A stretch of 64,000 nucleotides of DNA from DATGLG01 sp035294245 (GTDB taxonomy: Bacteria; Pseudomonadota; Alphaproteobacteria; JACZXZ01). The stretch covers positions 186,001 through 250,000 of the forward strand of contig DATGLG010000004.1 in the NCBI GenBank assembly GCA_035294245.1, written 5' to 3'. Shown piece after piece: positions 17,742 to 26,558 of this stretch. The number at the start of each line of letters is the position of its first letter. Within the stretch, counting starts at the first letter, position 1. The notes below the pieces were generated by a model, which saw only the letters and a list, made by a program, of their open reading frames with translations, had not been told where the DNA came from and searched no databases. The translations under genes were made by a program, and so were the position numbers.

Positions 17742-19325
17742 TCAGTGCCGGAAATGGCGCATGCCGGTCAGGACCATGGCGATGCCGGCCGCGTCGGCGG
17801 CCTTGATCACCTCGTCGTCGCGCATCGAGCCGCCGGGCTGGATCACCGCCGTCGCGCCCGCCGCGACCGCGGCGAGCAGCCCGTCGGCGAAGGGGAAGAA
17901 GGCATCCGATGCCACGACGGAGCCTCGCGTGCGCGGAGCCGGCTCCTGTGCCGCCTTTCCCGCCTCCTCAGCCTTCCAGGCGGCGATGCGGGAGGAATCG
18001 ACGCGGCTCATCTGGCCGGCGCCGATGCCCACCGTGGCGCCGTCCTTGGCATAGACGATGGCGTTCGACTTGACGTGCTTGGCGACGCGGAAGGCGAAGA
18101 GCAGGTCGTCGAGCTCGGCCGCCGTCGGCGCCCGCCTAGTCACGACCTTGAGGTCCTCACGGCGCACCCGCCCGTTGTCGCGCGTCTGCAGCAGGTAACC
18201 GCCGGCGAGGGAGCGCAGCGTCATTCCCGGTGCCATGGGATCGGGCAGCCCGCCGGTCAGGAGAAGGCGGAGGTTCTTCTTCGCGGCGAGGAGCTCCCGC
18301 GCCGCCGCATCCGCGTCGGGAGCGATCACCACCTCGGCAAAGAGCTTCGCGATCGCCTCTGCGGTGGTGCCGTCGAGCGGGCGATTGGCGGCGACGATGC
18401 CGCCGAAGGCGCTCACCGGATCGCAGGCCAGCGCCTTGCCATAGGCCTCGGCGAGGCTGGTGCTGCAGGCGACGCCGCAGGGATTGGCGTGCTTGATGAT
18501 GGCGATCGCCGGCGCTTCGAACTCCGCCACCAGCTCGAAGGCGGCGTCGGTGTCGTTGAGATTGTTGAAGCTGAGCTCCTTGCCCTGAAGCTGCCGCGCC
18601 GTGGCAACACCCGGCCGTGCCGTGCCGTCGGTGTAGAAGGCGGCCTGCTGATGGGGATTCTCCCCATAGCGCAGGAGCTGCTTGCGCTCGCCGGCGATGA
18701 CGAGGCGCTCGGGGAAGATCTCGCCAAGTCCCTCGGCGAACCATCGGCTGATCGCCGCGTCATAGGCGCCGGTGCGGGCATAGGCCTTGGCGGCGAGGCG
18801 CCGGCGCAGCGCCGCCGTGGTGGCGCCGTTCCCTTCGCGCATCTCCGCCATCACTGCGGCGTAATCGGCGGGATCGGTCACCACCGTCACGAAATCATGG
18901 TTCTTCGCCGCGGCGCGGATGAGCGCCGGGCCGCCGATATCGATGTTCTCGACGCAGTCGGCAAAGGCGGCGCCGCGCGCAACGGTCGCCTCGAAAGGAT
19001 AGAGATTGATCGCGACGAGGTCGATGGGGGCGATACCGTGCTCGGCCATGGCCGCGCGATGGCTCTCCTCGTCGCGGCGGCCGAGGATGCCGCCGTGGAT
19101 CTTGGGATGCAGCGTCTTGACGCGGCCGTCCATGATCTCGGGGAAGCCCGTATGGTCGGCGACCTCTTTGGCTGCGAGGCCGGCGTCGCGCAGGGCCCTG
19201 GCGGAGCCGCCCGTCGAGAGGATCTCGACGCCGCGCTCGGCGAGGAAGCGGGCGAAATCGAGCAAGCCGCTCTTGTCCGAGACCGAGATCAGGGCCCGGC
19301 GGATGGTGACCATGCCGTTCGTCAT
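17742..19325 (-). CDS. purH: Bifunctional AICAR transformylase / IMP cyclohydrolase
   Basis: Catalyses the last two steps of de novo IMP synthesis in the cytosol; 527 residues, normal length. The N-terminal cyclohydrolase domain reads RRALISVSDKSGLLDFARFLAERGVEILSTGG and VADHTGFPEIMDGRVKTLHPKIHGGIL. The transformylase half contains LRYGENPHQQAAFY and AIIKHANPCGVA (catalytic Lys-His). Its ATG overlaps the CapD-like stop by ATGA, so purH is translationally coupled to the polysaccharide operon upstream. Confidence 0.98.
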   Translation of the reverse strand: MTNGMVTIRRALISVSDKSGLLDFARFLAERGVEILSTGGSARALRDAGLAAKEVADHTGFPEIMDGRVKTLHPKIHGGILGRRDEESHRAAMAEHGIAPIDLVAINLYPFEATVARGAAFADCVENIDIGGPALIRAAAKNHDFVTVVTDPADYAAVMAEMREGNGATTAALRRRLAAKAYARTGAYDAAISRWFAEGLGEIFPERLVIAGERKQLLRYGENPHQQAAFYTDGTARPGVATARQLQGKELSFNNLNDTDAAFELVAEFEAPAIAIIKHANPCGVACSTSLAEAYGKALACDPVSAFGGIVAANRPLDGTTAEAIAKLFAEVVIAPDADAAARELLAAKKNLRLLLTGGLPDPMAPGMTLRSLAGGYLLQTRDNGRVRREDLKVVTRRAPTAAELDDLLFAFRVAKHVKSNAIVYAKDGATVGIGAGQMSRVDSSRIAAWKAEEAGKAAQEPAPRTRGSVVASDAFFPFADGLLAAVAAGATAVIQPGGSMRDDEVIKAADAAGIAMVLTGMRHFRH

Positions 19326-21241
19326 CGTACCGCTACCGCGCGCTCCATGCCGTCGCCCGAGCGGCGATACTCCGGGACGAGCCGCTCGAGAAGAGTGATG
19401 ACCTGATCGTCGCGGCCGGCCGCAGCCGCCTCGGTGAGATCGTCGATGGCCCGCCCGAGCAGGATGGGATCCGCCGTGCGCGGGGCCGCGAGCAGGATGC
19501 CCTGGCAGCGGGTCGGCACGAGATGCTCGCGCTCGTGCAGCAGCTCCTCGTTAAGCTTCTCGCCGGGGCGTAGGCCGGTGAACTCGATCCGGATATCCTT
19601 GTCCGGGCGGCGCCCGGCCAGACGGATCATCTGGCGGGCGAGATCGAGGATGCGCACGGGCTCGCCCATGTCGAGGACGAAGATCTTGCCTGCCTCGATG
19701 CTGTCGCCGCCGCCGATTGCGGCCGCCTGGAGCACGAGCTCGACGGCCTCGCGCACCGTCATGAAATAGCGCGTGATGGCGGGATGGGTGACGGTGACGG
19801 GGCCGCCGCTCTCGATCTGGCGCCGGAAGAGCGGCACGACCGAGCCCGTCGAGCCCAGAACGTTGCCGAAGCGGACGGTGATGTAGCGCGTGTGGCCGCG
19901 CCCCTCTACCGTGAGAATGTCGCGCGCCTGGCAATAGCTCTCGGCGGCCCGCTTCGTCGCCCCCATGACGCTCGACGGGTTCACGGCCTTGTCGGTCGAG
20001 ATCAGCACCATCATCGCGACCGCGGCAGTCTCGCAGGCATCGGCGACGTTGCGGGTGCCGACGAGATTGGTCAGGGCACCTTCACTCGGCTGGCTCTCGA
20101 CGACCGGGACGTGCTTGAGGGCGGCGGCGTGGAAGACGATCTCCGGCTTGGCGTGGAGAAGGATGCGGGCCATGCGCTCCCGGTCACGGACATCCGCAAG
20201 GATGGCACTGCGCGGCAGCGCGGGCTGGCGCTCGATGAGCTCGCGCTCGATCTGATAGAGATTGAACTCGCCGTTGTCGAGAAGCGCCAGATGCGCCGGC
20301 TGGAAGTCGGCAATCTGGCGCACGAGCTCGCTGCCGATGGTGCCGCCGGCGCCGGTGACGAGGACGCGTCGTCCGGCGATCATCGCCGCCATGCCGGCGC
20401 GGTCGAGAACCGCCTGCGGGCGACCCAGCAGGTCCTCGATGGCGATGGGGTGCGTCTCAACCGCATCGCCGATGCCGGCGCGGAAATCGGTCATGCGCGG
20501 CGTGCGCGCGACGGTGAGGCCCAGGGCGTCGGCGCGCTCGACAAGCTCGCGCAGCAGCCCCGCTTCGAGATTCTCCTTGGTGACGACGAGCCGCTGGGGG
20601 CGCTGCCCGCGCTGGGCGCAACGCTCGACGATCTCGGCCAGGGCCGCCGGCGCGCCGAGCACGGGAACGCCATGGATGTCGCGGCCGATGCGCGATCCCT
20701 TCTCGTCGATGATGCCGACGACCTGGTAATGGGCGGTCGGCGCCTGCTGCATGGCGCGGATGAAGAGCTCGGCGCCATCCCCGGCCCCCACCAGGAGCAC
20801 CGGCACGCGTCGATGCCCCGCCCGCGCCAGGCTGAGATCGAGGCGATGGTCCTTGAACAGGCGATAGAGGATGCGCGGCCCGCCCAGAAGCGCCGCCAGG
20901 ATGAACCAGTTGATCACCAGCATCGAGCGCGGCATCTCCTCGAGCCTCGTCCACCAGAAGAGCAGCGGCAGGTAAAAGAGGACGATGAGCGTGACGGCCT
21001 TGGCGATCGTCAGGAGATCGTACATCGAGGCGTAGCGCCAGATGCTGCGATGGGTCCGCATCCAGAGCAGGATGACGGCGGCGACCCCGGTGAAGATCAG
21101 CAGGCCGGGCCAGAGATAGTTCTCGAGATACCAGCCGACGGCATTGCCCACGCGCAGATAGAGCGAGAGGACGAAGGACAGCCCGGCCATGACGACGTCA
21201 TGGAGATAGACGAGGCGCGCGCGGGTCAGGACCTGATTCAA
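19322..21241 (-). CDS. CapD/FlaA1-like polymeric UDP-sugar 4,6-dehydratase
   Basis: Membrane-bound nucleotide-sugar dehydratase/epimerase of surface polysaccharide synthesis, 639 residues. Four membrane helices occupy roughly residues 15-125. A CoA-binding-like Rossmann domain follows (VLLVGAGDGAELFIRAM), then the catalytic SDR domain with VLVTGAGGTIGSELVRQI, AALKHVPVVE and ISTDKAVNPSSVMGATKR. The catalytic Tyr is replaced by Met (MGATK), as in the WbpM/FlaA1 inverting dehydratases. The substrate is probably UDP-GlcNAc, but this cannot be proven from sequence. Last polysaccharide gene before purH. Confidence 0.94.
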   Translation of the reverse strand: MNQVLTRARLVYLHDVVMAGLSFVLSLYLRVGNAVGWYLENYLWPGLLIFTGVAAVILLWMRTHRSIWRYASMYDLLTIAKAVTLIVLFYLPLLFWWTRLEEMPRSMLVINWFILAALLGGPRILYRLFKDHRLDLSLARAGHRRVPVLLVGAGDGAELFIRAMQQAPTAHYQVVGIIDEKGSRIGRDIHGVPVLGAPAALAEIVERCAQRGQRPQRLVVTKENLEAGLLRELVERADALGLTVARTPRMTDFRAGIGDAVETHPIAIEDLLGRPQAVLDRAGMAAMIAGRRVLVTGAGGTIGSELVRQIADFQPAHLALLDNGEFNLYQIERELIERQPALPRSAILADVRDRERMARILLHAKPEIVFHAAALKHVPVVESQPSEGALTNLVGTRNVADACETAAVAMMVLISTDKAVNPSSVMGATKRAAESYCQARDILTVEGRGHTRYITVRFGNVLGSTGSVVPLFRRQIESGGPVTVTHPAITRYFMTVREAVELVLQAAAIGGGDSIEAGKIFVLDMGEPVRILDLARQMIRLAGRRPDKDIRIEFTGLRPGEKLNEELLHEREHLVPTRCQGILLAAPRTADPILLGRAIDDLTEAAAAGRDDQVITLLERLVPEYRRSGDGMERAVAVR

Positions 21242-21330
21242 GACAGCGTCCGCTCAGGGGGATCGAGGGGCGGGACAATAGCATAGGGCCGGGCCGCCCC
21301 AAATAGCCCTTCGCGGCATCGCAGCATGGC

Positions 21331-22326
21331 TCAATGGGGCCGGCGGCGGCCAAGAAACGCGAGAAGCGCGGCCACCACGCCGGCGGCGAGCGGCAGCACT
21401 AACCAGGTTGCCGTGCGCGCCGTCCAGGCGGCGAGCCCGATGAGCGCGGCATCGGCGGCGAGCACGACTGCGACGACGGCGCCATGGCTCAGCCCGGCCT
21501 GGACCGCGCGCTGGTAGAAATGCTCGCGATGGGCCTCCCAGACGCGCTCGCCGCGCAGGAGCCGGCGCAGAAGCGTGAGCGTGGCGTCGGCGAGGTAATA
21601 AAGGGGAAGGATCAGCGCCGGCATCCAGAAGCCGTGGCTCGCCAGCGCGAGCAGCAGCCAGCCGAGAAGATAGCCCAGGGGAACGCTGCCCACATCGCCC
21701 ATGAAAACGCGCGCCGGATGCCAGTTCCACCAGAGGAATCCCAGCGCCGCGCCGGCGGCGGCGAGCCCGTAAAGGGAGAGCGGGTGCCCGGCGGACATAG
21801 CAGCGGCGACGGCAGCGATGCCGATACCCAAGGCTACCGTCTCGCCGCCGGTGAGTCCGTCGATGCCGTCCATGAAATTGAACAGATTGAGGAACCACAG
21901 CCAGAGGAAGCCGGCGGCAAGGCGGTCGAGGGTGATGGGTAGCAACCCCTGGAAAACCGGCCCCGTCCCGGCGAAGGCGCTCAGGCCGAGGGCGACGGCG
22001 CCGATCTGGACGATCAGCCGCAGCAAAGGTGGCAAGCCGCCGCGATCATCGCGCCAGCCGATCGCCGCCAGGACGATGGCGCCGGCGAGCACGCGCCAGA
22101 TACCGGCGGGGGCGTCTGGGGCCAATGCCGTGATGACGGCCCATATGCCGACGAGCACGGCGATGAGGGCAAGACCGCCGCCGCGCGGCGTCGGCACGCG
22201 ATGGCTGCTGCGGGCATTCGGGTGATCGAGGATGGCGTGGCGCCGCAGATAGGTGAGCACCGCCCGCGTGCCGACCAGGCTCAGAACGGCGCTCAGGGCG
22301 ACGACGGCGATCCAGCTCCACGGCAT
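21331..22326 (-). CDS. WecA/MraY-family undecaprenyl-phosphate glycosyl-1-phosphate transferase
   Basis: Polytopic membrane enzyme, 331 residues and about ten helices, that would load the first sugar-phosphate on the undecaprenyl carrier. The family motifs are in order: HPNARSSHRVPTPRGGG, NLFNFMDGIDGLTGGE (catalytic Asp residues), RVFMGDVGSVPLGYLLG and VWEAHREHFYQRAVQAG. It fits the WecA/WbpL-like branch that initiates O-antigen or capsule synthesis. 89 bases separate it from the dehydratase gene and 47 from the GT4 gene. Confidence 0.93.
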   Translation of the reverse strand: MPWSWIAVVALSAVLSLVGTRAVLTYLRRHAILDHPNARSSHRVPTPRGGGLALIAVLVGIWAVITALAPDAPAGIWRVLAGAIVLAAIGWRDDRGGLPPLLRLIVQIGAVALGLSAFAGTGPVFQGLLPITLDRLAAGFLWLWFLNLFNFMDGIDGLTGGETVALGIGIAAVAAAMSAGHPLSLYGLAAAGAALGFLWWNWHPARVFMGDVGSVPLGYLLGWLLLALASHGFWMPALILPLYYLADATLTLLRRLLRGERVWEAHREHFYQRAVQAGLSHGAVVAVVLAADAALIGLAAWTARTATWLVLPLAAGVVAALLAFLGRRRPH

Positions 22327-22373
22327 CAGCGGGTTATAGCGAGACCGGCCGCGTGCGGGAAGCGCGCGAATGC

Positions 22374-23498
22374 CTATAAGCCGAGCAGGGCAAGCTGCCG
22401 CGCCACCACTTTGGCCTCGTCGTATAGGGAGAGCGCGCGGGCGCGGCCTGCCTCGCCCTGCCGCGCGCGCAGCGCGGGATCGGCGACCAGGCGGTTGAGC
22501 GCTGCGGCCAGGGCCGCGGCGTCGCTCACCGGCACGAGGGCGCCGGTCTCGCTTGGCACCACCTCCTCGCGCGCGCCGCGGATATCGGTGGCGACCACCG
22601 GCAAGGCTGAAAGCATGGCCTCGATGATCGAGCGCGGCATGCCTTCGCGGTGGGAGGGCAGGGTGAAAATGTCCGCCGCGCGCATGAGCGCCGGCATGTC
22701 CTCGCGATAGCCGAGCAGGCGAATGCGCGAGGCCAGCAGAGGATCACGGTCGACCGCCGCGAGCGCGCGGTCGATGGCCGACGCATGATCGCTCGGCAGC
22801 CGCTCTCCCGCCACCCACAGCACGGCGTCGACGTGGCGCATCGCCTCGAACAGCTCGAGATAGCCTTTCTCCGCCACGAGCCGGCCGACCATGAGGATGG
22901 CGACGGCGTGCTCGGGTGTGTTCAACGCCCGTCGCAGCGCCGCCCGCTCGCTACGATCGGTCGCCGGATGGAAGCGCGTGACATCAACGCCGTTGCCGAT
23001 CGCGACGACGGTGCCGCCGGCGCAGAAGCGATAGCGCCGCGCCGTCGCCGCGTCCTCCTCCGCCTGGGTGAAGAGGACATCCGTGACGCGTCCGGCGAGC
23101 CATTCGAGGGCGGCGAAGGCGGCGCGCTTCCACCAGGCCATGCGCTCGTGGAAATAGAAGCCATGCGCCGTATAGACGATGCGCGGCACGCCGCAACGCC
23201 ACGCGGCCAGGCGGCCGATGAGCGAGGCGACCGGCGTATGGACATGGACCAGGTCGAAGCGCTCCTCCCGGAAGAGCGCGCAAAGGCGGCGATAGCTGCG
23301 GAAATGACTCAGCAGATTGAAGCTCCGCGCGATCTCTACGGGCACGACGCGCAGGCCGAGCGACCGCACCCGCTCGAGATAGGGGCCGTCGGAGCAGACG
23401 CCCACGACGTGATGGCCGGAGTCTTCCAGTGCAGTCATCAGCCGCGTCAGGAAGTGATAGAGCGTGAAGTCCACGGCGCAAAGCTGGCAGATCTTCAT
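22374..23498 (-). CDS. Glycosyltransferase family 4
   Basis: 374 residues from MKICQLCAVDFTLYHFLTRLM. GT-B fold with an N-terminal acceptor domain (VGVCSDGPYLERVRSLGLRV...VHVHTPVASLIGRLAAWR) and a C-terminal donor domain with ILMVGRLVAEKGYLELFEAM and FTLPSHREGMPRSIIEAMLSALPVVATDIRGAREEV, the E-x7-E motif of retaining GT4 enzymes. The start is fixed by the ATGA overlap with asnB. Resembles transferases acting early on undecaprenyl-linked sugars; donor and acceptor are unknown. Confidence 0.93.
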   Translation of the reverse strand: MKICQLCAVDFTLYHFLTRLMTALEDSGHHVVGVCSDGPYLERVRSLGLRVVPVEIARSFNLLSHFRSYRRLCALFREERFDLVHVHTPVASLIGRLAAWRCGVPRIVYTAHGFYFHERMAWWKRAAFAALEWLAGRVTDVLFTQAEEDAATARRYRFCAGGTVVAIGNGVDVTRFHPATDRSERAALRRALNTPEHAVAILMVGRLVAEKGYLELFEAMRHVDAVLWVAGERLPSDHASAIDRALAAVDRDPLLASRIRLLGYREDMPALMRAADIFTLPSHREGMPRSIIEAMLSALPVVATDIRGAREEVVPSETGALVPVSDAAALAAALNRLVADPALRARQGEAGRARALSLYDEAKVVARQLALLGL

Positions 23499-25381
23499 GC
23501 CGCCTGCCGCCGCTCCCACCAGGACTGGAACGCGATCAGCGTCCACAACCGCTCCGAGCAGTCGCGCCGTCCGCCGGCGAGGGCCCTTAGCCAGCGCTGG
23601 GGCAGCTCGGGGCGGAACAGGCCCTGCCGCCGCAGCCGCGCGGGATCGGTGGCGCGCCGGGCTAGATCGGCGAGATCCCCTTTGAGCCAATCGGCGATCG
23701 GGATCTCGAAGCCCTTTTTCGGCCGCGCGAAGACCTCGGCCGGCAGGCGCTCAGCGAAGGCGCGCCGCAGCACGCGCTTGCCTTCTCCCGGAGCGAGCTT
23801 GAAGCGGCCCGGCATGGCCGCTGCACATTCGACCACGGCGCTGTCAAGATAGGGGCAGCGCACCTCGAGGCTGTTCGCCATGCTCATGCGGTCGACTTTG
23901 ACCAGCATGTCGCCGACGAGACCGAGGCCGAGATCGGCCGCGAGCATGGCGTTGATGGGATCGCCGCGGCCATTCGCGCCCCGCAGCTCCGCGACGAGAG
24001 CCTCGACCGTAGGTGCCGCCGCCTTCTCGACAAGAAGCGCGTCGAGCTCGCGCTCGCCGAGATTGCGCCCCCATCCGGCTTGCCGACCGGTCGGTGTCTT
24101 CCAGCCATGGGCGGCGAAGCGGCGCAGGCGCCGCGCTCGCTCGAGGAGCGGGTGGCTCTTCCCCTCCGGCAATAGGAGGAGCGGCGCGAGAAGCGCGCGC
24201 TTGAGCCAAGTTGGAAGACCCTCGCAGCGGAGCGCCAGGAGCTCGCCCTGATATTTGCGGTAGCCGCCGAAGACCTCGTCGCTGCCGTCGCCGGAAAGCG
24301 CCACCGTGACATGCCGCCGCGTCTCCCGCGCCACCATGTATTGCGGCAGGGCCGAGCTGTCGGCGAAAGGCTCGTCGAGGCCGTCCCAGACGGCATCGAG
24401 CGCGCGTAGCGTCTCCTCCGGCGTCACGATGATCTCGGTATGCTCCGTGCCGAGGTAATCGGCGACGCGGCGGGCCGCCGGGCGCTCCTCGTAATATTCC
24501 GCAGCGCCGGCGAAGCCGACCGTGAAGGTGCGCACGCGCGAGGCATGACGGGTCATGGCGCTCGCCACGATGGCCGAATCGATACCGCCCGAGAGAAAAG
24601 CGCCGACGGGAACATCGGCGATAAGCCGCCGCTCGACGGCGGCATCCAGCCGCGCGCGCAGCTCTGCGGCCACCTCGTCCTCGCTGCGGAGCAGCGGAAG
24701 CCGGTTGCTTCTCGGCTCGTACCAGCGCTCGATCGCGAGGCCGCGGTGCGAGAAGCTGGCGAGATGCCCCGCCGGCAGCTTGCGCACACCGGACAGGATC
24801 GACCACGGCTCCGGCACATAGCGCAGGGCGAAGTAAAGACGCAGGGCGGCGGGATCGATAGCCCCGGCGCTGCCCGCAAGGTGTTGCAGCGCCGTGAGCT
24901 CGGAGGCGAAATCCAGGCGATCGCCCGCGGTGCTATAGAGCAGCGGCTTCTTGCCGAAGCGGTCCCGGGCGAGCGTGAGCTCGCCCGTGGCCTGGTCCCA
25001 GAGGGCGAAGGCGAACATGCCTTCGAGCCGAGGGAGAAGGCGCCTTCCCCATTCCCGCCAGCCTTCGAGCAGGACCTCGGTGTCCGAATGCCCGACGAAT
25101 TGGTGGCCGAGGCTCTGCAGCTCGGCGCGCAGGGCCGGAAAATTATAGATCTCGCCGTTATAGGTGATGACAAGACCGGCCCGCGCCATGGGCTGGGCGC
25201 CCGCCGGCGAGAGATCGACGATGGCGAGCCGCGTGTGGCCAAAGACGCAACGCTCATCGGCCCAGGATCCTTGCGAATCCGGGCCGCGCGGGCGCAGCCG
25301 GGCGATCGCGGCCGTCAAGCGGGGCTCGAGCGCCGTCCGATCGATGCCCCCGAGGGCAACTCTGCCGACGAGGCCGCACAT
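23495..25381 (-). CDS. asnB: Asparagine synthase (glutamine-hydrolysing)
   Basis: 628 residues. Processing exposes the Cys2 nucleophile of the class II amidotransferase domain (MCGLVGRVAL...RPRGPDSQG). The synthetase half carries the pyrophosphate loop FLSGGIDSAIVASAM and LSGDGSDEVFGGYRKYQ. Within polysaccharide loci such AsnB proteins may amidate sugar carboxylates rather than make asparagine. First gene of the operon asnB-GT4-WecA-like-CapD-like-purH, divergent from the flippase-like gene. Confidence 0.94.
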   Translation of the reverse strand: MCGLVGRVALGGIDRTALEPRLTAAIARLRPRGPDSQGSWADERCVFGHTRLAIVDLSPAGAQPMARAGLVITYNGEIYNFPALRAELQSLGHQFVGHSDTEVLLEGWREWGRRLLPRLEGMFAFALWDQATGELTLARDRFGKKPLLYSTAGDRLDFASELTALQHLAGSAGAIDPAALRLYFALRYVPEPWSILSGVRKLPAGHLASFSHRGLAIERWYEPRSNRLPLLRSEDEVAAELRARLDAAVERRLIADVPVGAFLSGGIDSAIVASAMTRHASRVRTFTVGFAGAAEYYEERPAARRVADYLGTEHTEIIVTPEETLRALDAVWDGLDEPFADSSALPQYMVARETRRHVTVALSGDGSDEVFGGYRKYQGELLALRCEGLPTWLKRALLAPLLLLPEGKSHPLLERARRLRRFAAHGWKTPTGRQAGWGRNLGERELDALLVEKAAAPTVEALVAELRGANGRGDPINAMLAADLGLGLVGDMLVKVDRMSMANSLEVRCPYLDSAVVECAAAMPGRFKLAPGEGKRVLRRAFAERLPAEVFARPKKGFEIPIADWLKGDLADLARRATDPARLRRQGLFRPELPQRWLRALAGGRRDCSERLWTLIAFQSWWERRQAA

Positions 25382-25540
25382 GGAGTCGTTTCCTCTCAGG
25401 CTCGGCGCAGCGGGACCGGCCCGCTTGCCGGCGGCTACTCTCGTGGAAGGGGCGGCGAGCCGTCAAGCGCCGTTCGGGCTTGCCGGCCCTCCGGAAGCGC
25501 TGTAATCAAGCCAGTCTCCTGCACGAGGTGCCTGGCTTTC

Positions 25541-26518
25541 ATGTGGCGTTTCCTGGCCAAGGGCGCGATCTCCGTTCTTCTCATCTGGCTTCTGCTGCGC
25601 AATCGCGATCTCGGCGCCTTGCTGCGACAAATGCTCGCTGTCCATCGCGACGCCCTGGCTCTCGCCGCGCTCCTGCTGTGGTCGCTTGCGATCCCCTCCG
25701 CCCAGCGTTGGTCCAAGGTGCTGGAAGCGATGGGCAAGCGGCTGCCCTTCCGCAAGACCTTCCCTCTCGTGCTGATCGGGCTTTTCTTCAATCTGACACT
25801 GCCCTCGAGCGTCGGCGGCGACGCCGTTCGGATGTGGAAGGCCCATCGCGCCGGCCTCGACGGCGCCACGGCGATCGTCAGTGTCATGATCGATCGGCTG
25901 GTGGCCCTCGTCGCGCTCTTCCTGCTCGTCGCCGCCGCGATGCCGATCATGTTCGCGATCGTTGAGGACCAACGGGCGCGCACCGGCGTCATTCTCCTCC
26001 TCGCGCTCGGCTTCGTCGGTCTGCCGGTCGGCATGATGCTCGATCGCCTGCCCGCCGCGCTTCAGCGCTTCAAGCTGGTCCGCGGGCTGACTCATCTCTC
26101 GGCCAGCCTGCGCCATATCCTCATAACGCCGCGCTGGGCGGTTCCCACCTTGCTTCTGAGCCTTGTCAACCAGGGCGGGAACATCCTCGTCGTCTATATT
26201 CTCGCAATCGGTCTCGGGATCGGCGTCGACTGGCGTGCCTGCCTCCTGATCGTGCCCTTGACGCTCCTGGTCAGCGTCCTTCCCATCTCGATCGCCGGCT
26301 GGGGCGTGCGCGAGGGCGCCTTCGTCGCGGGCTTCGGCATGGTGGGCGTCGCCTCGCAGCAGGCCCTGGCCCTCTCGGTCCTGTTTGGCCTCCTCGGCAT
26401 AATCATCTCCTTGCCGGGCGGCATCGTCTGGCTGGCCATGGGCGATCGTCGCATCGCAATGCAGCCCCTCGGCGATAAGACGGGTGGCGGGCCGCCTGCG
26501 GCTGCCTCGAATTCCTGA
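25541..26518 (+). CDS. Lysylphosphatidylglycerol-synthase-TM/flippase-like membrane protein
   Basis: 325 residues from MWRFLAKGAISVLLIW, with 7-8 hydrophobic segments. The order LIGLFFNLTLPSSVGGDAVRMWKAHRAGLDG, a central loop, then LLSLVNQGGNILVVYILAIGLGIG and PISIAGWGVREGAFVAGFG is typical of the LPG_synthase_TM / AglD family. The family includes MprF flippase domains and proteins that move polyprenyl-linked sugars. It lacks the soluble synthetase part of MprF. It is divergent from asnB and so a candidate for lipid-linked sugar transport in this locus. The spacer between the two is about 160 bases. Confidence 0.85.
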   Translation: MWRFLAKGAISVLLIWLLLRNRDLGALLRQMLAVHRDALALAALLLWSLAIPSAQRWSKVLEAMGKRLPFRKTFPLVLIGLFFNLTLPSSVGGDAVRMWKAHRAGLDGATAIVSVMIDRLVALVALFLLVAAAMPIMFAIVEDQRARTGVILLLALGFVGLPVGMMLDRLPAALQRFKLVRGLTHLSASLRHILITPRWAVPTLLLSLVNQGGNILVVYILAIGLGIGVDWRACLLIVPLTLLVSVLPISIAGWGVREGAFVAGFGMVGVASQQALALSVLFGLLGIIISLPGGIVWLAMGDRRIAMQPLGDKTGGGPPAAASNS

Positions 26519-26558
26519 GGCGCGCGGGTGCCGGATCTGAGCGGCGATCAGCTCGCCG